Under the pieces are notes generated by a model, which saw nothing but the letters and a program-made list of their open reading frames with translations, had not been told where the DNA came from and did not search any database. Made by a program: the position numbers and the translations under genes. A stretch of DNA of 64,000 nucleotides from Vibrio furnissii CIP 102972 (GTDB lineage Bacteria > Pseudomonadota > Gammaproteobacteria > Enterobacterales > Vibrionaceae), in NCBI RefSeq assembly GCF_000176175.1, contig NZ_ACZP01000013.1, forward strand, positions 310,001 to 374,000. The letters run 5' to 3'. This document shows, piece by piece, positions 57,795 to 64,000 of the stretch (position 1 is the first letter of the stretch; the number at the start of each line of letters is the position of its first letter).

Positions 57795-58028
57795 ATGGCC
57801 TCATTTTTCATTGCAGGACCTTTGGTTGTTTTTTTGATATTTGTAGCGCCACTTTGGCTGCTGCTGCATTACCGCAACAAACGTAAAATGGAAAACGGCT
57901 TGTCACAGGATGATTTCGATGCGCTGCAAGCGCTGTCGCAAAAAGCCAAAGGGCTGGAAGCGCGCATCGACACGCTCGAACGCATTTTGGATGCGGAAGC
58001 ACCGAGCTGGAGGCGACATTATGAGTAG
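57795..58028 (+). CDS. pspB: Phage shock protein B
   Basis: 77 residues: one N-terminal membrane helix (about 5-25, IAGPLVVFLIFVAPLWLLL) and a cytoplasmic leucine-zipper-like helix (LSQKAKGLEARIDTLERIL). With PspC it senses membrane stress and draws PspA off PspF. GGAG precedes the ATG; its end overlaps pspC by 8 bases. Confidence 0.94.
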   Translation: MASFFIAGPLVVFLIFVAPLWLLLHYRNKRKMENGLSQDDFDALQALSQKAKGLEARIDTLERILDAEAPSWRRHYE

Positions 58029-58410
58029 TCGTGAACTGTATCGCGACCCGTTTAACGGCAAGTTGACGGGCGTGTGCGCGGGCATTGCCAACTATTTCGG
58101 TTTGGAAGTGTGGCTGGTGCGAATTTTGGTGATTACAGTTGCGTTGCTGGGCGGTTTCGCGCTGGTGATCATTGCGTATCTGGCGTTGTCATTGATGCTG
58201 GAAAAACAGCCTGAACAATATCGTGATTCGCTGCGCAGTCAGCAATCGCACACGTTAAAGAGTAAACCTTGGGAGCAAGGACAAACCGCACAAGCGCTGC
58301 TGCAAACGCTCGAACAAGACTTGAACCAAGTGGAAAACCGCGTGCGTCATATGGAAGCGTATGTGACATCGGAAGCGTTTAAAGTGAACCGTGAGTTCAG
58401 CAAACTATAA
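58021..58410 (+). CDS. pspC: Phage shock protein C
   Basis: 129 residues. PspC domain: LYRDPFNGKLTGVCAGIANYFGLEVWLVRI near 6-35, then a membrane helix (about 36-62, ITVALLGGFALVIIAYLALS) and a cytoplasmic or periplasmic helical tail (about 90-129). The ATG at 58021 overlaps the pspB stop (ATGAGTAG). A weak hairpin GAGCGG/CCGCTC (58427-58447) follows; no pspD/E is present. Confidence 0.94.
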   Translation: MSSRELYRDPFNGKLTGVCAGIANYFGLEVWLVRILVITVALLGGFALVIIAYLALSLMLEKQPEQYRDSLRSQQSHTLKSKPWEQGQTAQALLQTLEQDLNQVENRVRHMEAYVTSEAFKVNREFSKL

Positions 58411-58536
58411 GTCATCGGCTCCATCTGAGCGGTATTGGATGCCGCTCTCATTTCCCTGAATTTTCTGTGTGTTTGACGTAGCGATAACTCGCTGATTCAC
58501 CTATGTTTGATCTATCAATCATCATGGGTGATGAAT

Positions 58537-59577
58537 ATGCGTAAAACGATAACTTTCCTAATGGTTTCTTCTGCGTTCCTCCACGGATGCAGCAGAGAAC
58601 TTCCGCCAGTTCCAGAACCGGAATCTCGTCCCGCCAAGTTAACCACCGTCTCGGTGGGCAATAATGAATTTACCCGTCAATTTCCCGCGACCAGTGAAGC
58701 GGGTGATCGCGCCGTGTTGGCGTTTCGTGTGCCCGGTCAGTTGCAGTCGATCGATGTGAATGCAGGACAGGCGGTGAAAAAAGGTGATGTTCTGGCGACC
58801 GTGAATCCTGACGAATACGCCTTGTTGGAGAAACAGGCCAAAGCGAATTTCGTTTTGGCGGATGTGCAGTACAAGCGTTATCAAAAACTGCGTCAGGATA
58901 AAGTGGTTTCCGAACAAGATTTCGATCAGGCGCAAGCCAATCACAATTCAGCCAGAGCAACGTGGGAACAGGCAAAAGCCAATCTCAGTTACACCCAACT
59001 GCTCGCGCCGTATGACGGCACCATTTCAATCATTCCTGCTGAAAACTTTGAATACGTCGCCGCCAAGCAAGGGGTCATGAATATTCAGACCAACCAAATT
59101 CTCAAAGTGATTTTCTTACTGCCGGATCGTCTGCTTAATCGCTTTGCCAGCGGCGATGGCAGCGACGTGCAAGCCAGCATGGTCTTCGATTCATTTCCTG
59201 ACATGACTTTTCCGCTCCAGTTTCAGGAAATCGATACCGAAGCGGATCCACAAACCGGCTCTTATAAAGTCACCATGGTCATGGAACGACCGACCGATGT
59301 GGGCATTTTGCCCGGCATGGCGGGCAGCGTCAAAGCATCGGTCGCCAAAGGCAGTGCATCCACCGTACCCGTGACGGCGCTGTTTGAGCAAGACGGCCAA
59401 CAATTTGTTTGGCGCGTCGACAGTGATGGCGTGGTCAGCCAAGTGCCCGTCGAACTGAATGAGCAACGTCAGGTTCTGAACGGGTTGAACGATGGCGACC
59501 AAATCGTGATTTCGGGTGTCAGCAGCATTGAAGCGGGCATCAAAGTCCGCGAATGGGTGAAGGAACGGGGGCTATAA
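58537..59577 (+). CDS. vexI: RND efflux periplasmic adaptor lipoprotein 1 (VexI type)
   Basis: 346 residues. A lipobox (FLHGC) follows the signal peptide, so it is lipid-anchored. Membrane-fusion-protein features: lipoyl half GQLQSIDVNAGQAVKKGDVL near residue 65, a coiled-coil hairpin (about 95-150), second lipoyl half LLAPYDGTISI, and beta-barrel and membrane-proximal domains. It lies directly before a second adaptor and a pump, as in the VexIJK locus of V. cholerae (which also lies between psp and tag). The start at 58537 (MRKTITFLM) is preferred; ATG 58531 and TTG 58507 are upstream alternatives. Confidence 0.85.
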   Translation: MRKTITFLMVSSAFLHGCSRELPPVPEPESRPAKLTTVSVGNNEFTRQFPATSEAGDRAVLAFRVPGQLQSIDVNAGQAVKKGDVLATVNPDEYALLEKQAKANFVLADVQYKRYQKLRQDKVVSEQDFDQAQANHNSARATWEQAKANLSYTQLLAPYDGTISIIPAENFEYVAAKQGVMNIQTNQILKVIFLLPDRLLNRFASGDGSDVQASMVFDSFPDMTFPLQFQEIDTEADPQTGSYKVTMVMERPTDVGILPGMAGSVKASVAKGSASTVPVTALFEQDGQQFVWRVDSDGVVSQVPVELNEQRQVLNGLNDGDQIVISGVSSIEAGIKVREWVKERGL

Positions 59578-59578
59578 C

Positions 59579-60655
59579 ATGATGCAGTGGCAAACCTATC
59601 TATTGACCTCGCTGGTGGTGCTCGCCGGTTGTGGTCATCCCGACTCAACGCCGCGTGATATGACGCCAAAAGTCAAAGTGGCCAATTTAGGTAACAGTAG
59701 CAAAGACAGTCTTTATTTCCCTGCGGTCGCCAATGCTGCCGAGCGTTCGCACCTGAGTTTTCGGGTCAATGGCGAAGTTCGCAAAATCAATGTGAAAGAG
59801 GGTGACCGAGTCAATGCGGGCGACGTGATTGCCGAGCTGGATCCGACCGATTACCGACTCGATGTGGATAACGCGCAAGCACGCTATTCGGTGATCGATA
59901 GCCAGTATCGCCGTTCCAGCCCTTTGGTGGAAAAAGGCTTATTGGCGAAATCGCAGTTCGATGAAATTGCTGCGCAACGTCAAATTGCCATGGCGGAGCT
60001 GGATCTGGCGAAGTTGCGGTTGTCGTTTACCCAACTCAAAGCGCCTGTCGATGGGATCATCTCACGGGTGAATGTTGACCAATTCGAAAATTTGCAAGTG
60101 GGCCAGCGCGTGGTCAATATTCACAGCCTCGACGACATCGAAGTACTGATTCAATTGCCGGATCGCTTCCATGCCACGCAACCTACCACACAGGAACTCT
60201 CCAAAGTGCAGGCGCTGGTCAGAGTCCCAAGCGGTAACGAGTATGACGCGCGGGTCAAAGAATTCACCACCGAGCCTGATCCGGCCACGGGGACGTTTAC
60301 CGTGACACTCACGCTACCGATGCCGGAGAAAGAGTTGATTCTCGATGGCATGGCAGTGGAAGTGACCGCCAAACAGGGCGTGGAGCATTTGAACCCAACC
60401 AGCACTGCGGTGGTGCCGGTGGAAGCCATTTTTAATGGAGATGGGGATGCGCTCGATCGCACGCAAAAATTTGTCTGGGTGCTGAATGCCGACAACAGTG
60501 TATCGAAGCATTTAGTACGCTTGGGTAACGCCTCGAAAACACGGGTGCAGATTGTTGAAGGGATTACGGCCGAGGATTCGGTAGTGGTGGCGGGGCTTTC
60601 CCGATTACGTGACGGCATGACAGTGAGTGTGGTGAAGGAGATGGCCCATGAGTGA
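59579..60655 (+). CDS. vexJ: RND efflux periplasmic adaptor lipoprotein 2 (VexJ type)
   Basis: 358 residues, a second adaptor lipoprotein with lipobox LVVLAGC (Cys18). Lipoyl motif GEVRKINVKEGDRVNAGDVI near residue 63, hairpin about 90-145, second half LKAPVDGIISRV near 150. It begins one base after the first adaptor's stop and overlaps the pump gene by 8 bases. The two adaptors are clearly different proteins, not a recent duplication, so they may form mixed hexamers. Confidence 0.87.
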   Translation: MMQWQTYLLTSLVVLAGCGHPDSTPRDMTPKVKVANLGNSSKDSLYFPAVANAAERSHLSFRVNGEVRKINVKEGDRVNAGDVIAELDPTDYRLDVDNAQARYSVIDSQYRRSSPLVEKGLLAKSQFDEIAAQRQIAMAELDLAKLRLSFTQLKAPVDGIISRVNVDQFENLQVGQRVVNIHSLDDIEVLIQLPDRFHATQPTTQELSKVQALVRVPSGNEYDARVKEFTTEPDPATGTFTVTLTLPMPEKELILDGMAVEVTAKQGVEHLNPTSTAVVPVEAIFNGDGDALDRTQKFVWVLNADNSVSKHLVRLGNASKTRVQIVEGITAEDSVVVAGLSRLRDGMTVSVVKEMAHE

Positions 60656-63600
60656 GCAAAACAATCAGCCGCAGACCGATGACGAGATTCAAGGGGTGGC
60701 TGCTTACTTCATTCGCAACCGAGTGATCAGTTGGATGGTGTCGCTGATTTTTCTGATTGGCGGCACGGCTGCATTTTTCAATCTTGGCAGACTCGAAGAC
60801 CCGGCATTCACCATCAAAGATGCGATGGTGGTGACATCGTATCCGGGGGCGACGCCACAGCAGGTTGAAGAAGAGGTCACTTATCCGCTAGAAAAAGCGA
60901 TTCAGCAACTGACCTATGTGGATGAGGTGAATTCGATCTCCAGTCGCGGGCTGTCGCAAATTACGGTGAGCATGAAAAACAAATATGGCCCAGACGATTT
61001 ACCCCAGATCTGGGATGAGCTGCGCCGCAAGGTCAATGACCTCAATGGAACGTTTCCGCCAGGGGTTAATTCGCCGCAAGTCATTGATGATTTTGGCGAT
61101 GTGTACGGTATTTTGTTGGCGGTGACCGGTGATGGTTACAGTTACAAGGAGCTGCTGGACTACGTCGATTACCTGCGACGCGAATTGGAGCTGATTGACG
61201 GGGTGAGCAAAGTTTCGGTGTCCGGTCAGCAGCAACAGCAGGTGTTCATCGAAATCTCCATGAAACGCATCAGTGCGCTCGGGATTTCGCCCCAAACTGT
61301 CTTTAATTTGCTGTCGACACAGAACGTGGTGTCGGATGCCGGGGCCATTCGCATTGGCAGCGAGTACATTCGCATTCACCCGACCGGGGAATTTGACGAC
61401 GTAGATAAACTCGGTGACTTGATCCTCAACGAAGGCGGCTCAACGGGGCTGATTTATTTACGCGACGTGGCGGAAGTGAAGCGTGGCTACGTGGAAGTGC
61501 CGAGCAACATTGTCAACTTCAATGGCAAACTGGCACTCAACGTCGGGGTGTCGTTTGCTCAAGGAGTCAACGTGGTTGAAGTGGGCGAGCGGTTTGACCG
61601 CCGCTTGGCTGAGTTGAAATATCAACAACCTGTGGGCATCGACATTTCAGAAATCTACAGCCAACCGAAAGAAGTGGATAAATCCGTGAGCGGCTTTGTG
61701 GTCAGCTTAGGCCAAGCGGTCGCCATCGTGATTATCGTCTTGCTGTTTTTCATGGGGCTGCGTTCTGGCCTCTTGATTGGGTTGATCTTGCTGCTGACAG
61801 TGCTGGGCACGTTCATCTTCATGCAGTATTTCAAAATCGACTTGCAACGCATTTCGTTGGGGGCGTTGGTTATCGCTCTCGGGATGTTGGTGGACAACGC
61901 GATTGTGGTAGTCGAAGGGATTTTGATTGGCACGCAGAAAGGGCGAACGCGATTGCAAGCTGCGACTGACATTGTCACGCAAACTAAATGGCCACTGCTA
62001 GGCGCGACGGTCATTGCGGTCACCGCGTTTGCTCCGATTGGTTTGTCGGAAGATTCCACCGGTGAATATTGTGGCACGTTATTCACTGTGTTGCTGATTT
62101 CGCTGATGTTGAGCTGGTTTACCGCGATCTCCCTGACCCCATTTTTTGCCGATATCTTTTTCCGTGGTCAGAAAGTCCCGCCAAGCGATGAAGAAAACGA
62201 CCCGTACCAAGGGATGATTTTTGTGCTGTACAAATCGTTTCTTGAGTTCTGCATGAAACGCGCGTGGATGACGATGATTGTGTTGGTTGCGGGCATGCTT
62301 GTCAGCTTGTACGGGTTTACTTTGGTGAAGCAGGCGTTCTTTCCATCGTCAACCACACCGATGTTTATGGTGGATGTATGGATGCCGGAAGGCACCGACA
62401 TTCGTGCCACCAACGAGACGTTGCAGAAACTGGAACATTGGTTGGCCGAACAAGATGAAGCGGAAGCGGTCACCACCACGGCGGGCAAAGGTTTGCAGCG
62501 TTTCATGTTGACTTACTCGCCGGAAAAAAGTTACGCCGCTTACGGTGAAATCACCACACGTGCAGCCAGCTACGACAGCTTGGCACCGCTGATGCAGCGG
62601 TTTCGCGCTCACCTTGATGCCAATTATCCGGAAATTAACTACAAGCTGAAACAGATTGAATTGGGGCCAGGGGGCGGCGCGAAGATTGAAGCGCGTTTGG
62701 TTGGCTCGGATCCCACCATCCTTCGTGGCATTGCCGCACAAGTGATGGACATCATGTATGCCGATTCGGGAGCCTACAACATTCGTCATGATTGGCGTGA
62801 ACGCACCAAAGTGTTGGAGCCGCAATTTAACGAAAGCCAAGCACGACGTTACGGCATCACAAAATCGGATGTGGATGAATTCTTGGCCATGTCGTTTTCG
62901 GGCAAAACCATTGGGGTATATCGTGACGGCACCACCTTAATGCCGATTGTGGCGCGGCTGCCAGAAGCAGAACGGGTGGATATTCGCAACATCGAAGGGA
63001 TGAAAATTTGGAGCCCTGCGCTGAGTGAATACATTCCGCTGCAACAAGTGACACTCGGGTATGAGATGTTGTGGGAAGATCCGCTGGTGGTGCGTAAAAA
63101 TCGCAAGCGCATTTTGACGGTCATGGCGGATCCGGATCTGCTGGGGGAAGAGACGGCAGCAACGTTGCAAAAACGCCTTCAACCCCAAATCGAAGCGATT
63201 CAACTGCCGCCGGGCTATTCGTTGGAGTGGGGCGGGGAATATGAATCGTCTCACGATGCGCAGGAATCGCTATTCCAGACCATGCCGATGGGCTACCTGT
63301 TCATGTTCCTTATCACGGTTTTCTTGTTCAACTCCGTGAAAGAACCGCTGATTGTTTGGTTAACGGTCCCGCTGGCGGTGATTGGGGTGACGACGGGGTT
63401 ATTGGCACTCAACACGCCGTTTGGTTTCATGGCGCTGCTCGGGTTTCTGAGTTTGTCGGGCATGCTGCTGAAAAACGGCATTGTGCTGCTGGATCAAATA
63501 GAGATCGAAATGCATTCAGGCAAAGACCCGTATTTGGCGGTCGTTGATGCATCGCTCAGTCGTGTACGCCCTGTGTGTATGGCGGCTATTACCACCATTT

Positions 63601-63746
63601 TGGGGATGATTCCTTTGTTGCCGGATATTTTCTTTCGTCCGATGGCAGTCACCATCATGTTTGGTCTCGGTTTCGCGACAGTGTTGACCTTAATTGTGGT
63701 GCCGGTGTTGTATAGATTGTTCCACCATGTCAAAGTACCTGATTAA
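60648..63746 (+). CDS. vexK: RND-family multidrug efflux pump (VexK type)
   Basis: 1032 residues, AcrB-like inner-membrane transporter with 12 helices and two large periplasmic loops. A first helix is near 28-48. TM4 carries LGALVIALGMLVDNAIVVVEG near residue 405 with the proton-relay Asp, and TM10-11 show MALLGFLSLSGMLLKNGIVL. It works as a trimer with the two adaptors and a TolC-type outer channel not encoded here. Substrates cannot be read from sequence; the V. cholerae homologue gives a limited resistance phenotype. Ends 14 bases before a hairpin, with tag next. Confidence 0.94.
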   Translation: MSEQNNQPQTDDEIQGVAAYFIRNRVISWMVSLIFLIGGTAAFFNLGRLEDPAFTIKDAMVVTSYPGATPQQVEEEVTYPLEKAIQQLTYVDEVNSISSRGLSQITVSMKNKYGPDDLPQIWDELRRKVNDLNGTFPPGVNSPQVIDDFGDVYGILLAVTGDGYSYKELLDYVDYLRRELELIDGVSKVSVSGQQQQQVFIEISMKRISALGISPQTVFNLLSTQNVVSDAGAIRIGSEYIRIHPTGEFDDVDKLGDLILNEGGSTGLIYLRDVAEVKRGYVEVPSNIVNFNGKLALNVGVSFAQGVNVVEVGERFDRRLAELKYQQPVGIDISEIYSQPKEVDKSVSGFVVSLGQAVAIVIIVLLFFMGLRSGLLIGLILLLTVLGTFIFMQYFKIDLQRISLGALVIALGMLVDNAIVVVEGILIGTQKGRTRLQAATDIVTQTKWPLLGATVIAVTAFAPIGLSEDSTGEYCGTLFTVLLISLMLSWFTAISLTPFFADIFFRGQKVPPSDEENDPYQGMIFVLYKSFLEFCMKRAWMTMIVLVAGMLVSLYGFTLVKQAFFPSSTTPMFMVDVWMPEGTDIRATNETLQKLEHWLAEQDEAEAVTTTAGKGLQRFMLTYSPEKSYAAYGEITTRAASYDSLAPLMQRFRAHLDANYPEINYKLKQIELGPGGGAKIEARLVGSDPTILRGIAAQVMDIMYADSGAYNIRHDWRERTKVLEPQFNESQARRYGITKSDVDEFLAMSFSGKTIGVYRDGTTLMPIVARLPEAERVDIRNIEGMKIWSPALSEYIPLQQVTLGYEMLWEDPLVVRKNRKRILTVMADPDLLGEETAATLQKRLQPQIEAIQLPPGYSLEWGGEYESSHDAQESLFQTMPMGYLFMFLITVFLFNSVKEPLIVWLTVPLAVIGVTTGLLALNTPFGFMALLGFLSLSGMLLKNGIVLLDQIEIEMHSGKDPYLAVVDASLSRVRPVCMAAITTILGMIPLLPDIFFRPMAVTIMFGLGFATVLTLIVVPVLYRLFHHVKVPD

Positions 63747-63759
63747 ATGAACAGGTATT

Positions 63760-63788
63760 TCAAGCGGCCTCTTTGAAGGCCGTTTGTG
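63760..63788 (+). terminator. Probable terminator of the RND operon
   Basis: Hairpin AAGCGGCCT (63761-63769) with AGGCCGTTT (63776-63784), allowing one mismatch, loop CTTTGA, tail GTGTC. The short T-run makes it a weaker call. Confidence 0.55.
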
Positions 63789-63808
63789 TCAGTGGCGAAA
63801 GGACAACA

Positions 63809-64000
63809 ATGACAACACACGATACAACTTGCGCGTGGGCGATGAACCATCCATTGGAACGTGAATATCACGATGCAGAATGGGGAAAGCCAGTACACGA
63901 CGATCAAACGCTGTTTGAATTTCTGACTTTGGAAGGCGCGCAAGCCGGGCTGAGTTGGATCACCATTTTGCGTAAACGAGAAGGTTATCGACAGGCGTTT
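63809..64000 (+). CDS. tag: DNA-3-methyladenine glycosylase I, 5' part (cut by the window)
   Basis: Removes 3-methyladenine from alkylated DNA. The first 64 codons are present, about a third of the usual 185-195. Motifs seen: C-A-W-A-M-N-H-P-L-E-R-E-Y-H-D-A-E-W-G near the start (zinc-binding Cys and the conserved His-Asp-x-Glu-Trp-Gly) and LFEFLTLEGAQAGLSWITIL, which is the Tag helix-hairpin-helix entry. AAAGGA precedes the ATG. The same psp - RND - tag order is known in V. cholerae. Confidence 0.94.
   Translation, partial: MTTHDTTCAWAMNHPLEREYHDAEWGKPVHDDQTLFEFLTLEGAQAGLSWITILRKREGYRQAF

Overview
The window looks like chromosomal DNA from a Vibrio. The gene families, their order (aat - glycine-zipper protein - aroA - yciN - topA; glgCA; purR - tfoY with a c-di-GMP riboswitch; cmoM-mukFEB; sapABCDF - psp - three-gene RND pump - tag) and the near-exact match of the tfoY leader to the well-known V. 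cholerae Vc2 aptamer all point to this genus. A V. fluvialis/V. furnissii-type species is plausible, but nothing here proves the species. Almost everything is well-kept housekeeping or respiratory DNA. I see no rRNA, tRNA, insertion sequence, prophage or CRISPR array.

Layout. 1-5.8 kb: aat (cut by the left edge), a glycine-zipper envelope protein, aroA, yciN and topA. 5.9-7.6 kb: a membrane protein with a decayed GGDEF domain. 7.9-10.6 kb: glgC-glgA for glycogen synthesis. 10.7-14.7 kb: an alpha/beta hydrolase, a DUF2007 protein, a TVP38/VTT membrane protein, tfoY under a c-di-GMP-I riboswitch, and purR. 15.0-16.6 kb: torD and torR, divergent around a TorR-type box. 16.6-24.9 kb: elyC, then cmoM-mukF-mukE-mukB. 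25.2-28.5 kb: a leftward three-gene cluster made of a retropepsin-like lipoprotein, a 7TM inactive transglutaminase and an ATP-grasp ligase. 28.5-34.2 kb: cmoB, cmoA, yecE, aspS and tdk. 34.3-37.4 kb: a LysR/SDR/YdcF operon divergent from a PACE efflux pump. 37.7-44 kb: focA behind a perfect FNR site, fetB, and torE-torC-torA behind tandem tor boxes. 44-49.6 kb: a solute-binding protein, a GH36 alpha-galactosidase, a 10TM metal exporter with a Fur-like box, a Mn-dependent pyrophosphatase and a DUF2750 protein. 49.6-58.4 kb: sapABCDF plus a coupled DUF2927 gene, then pspF/pspABC. 58.5-64 kb: an RND pump with two adaptor lipoproteins (vexIJK type) and the start of tag.

Functional themes. Anaerobic life is well represented: TMAO respiration (torECA, torD, torR, in two loci 24 kb apart) and formate transport with an FNR site. 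All three cmo5U34 tRNA enzymes (cmoA, cmoB, cmoM) are present. Envelope defence recurs (sap, psp, RND, PACE, elyC). Two c-di-GMP-related items occur: the riboswitch and a GGDEF domain that has lost its catalytic residues. The least understood item is the ATP-grasp/7TM/retropepsin cluster. The DUF2927 extension of the sap operon and the paired consensus DnaA boxes beside fetB also deserve a second look.
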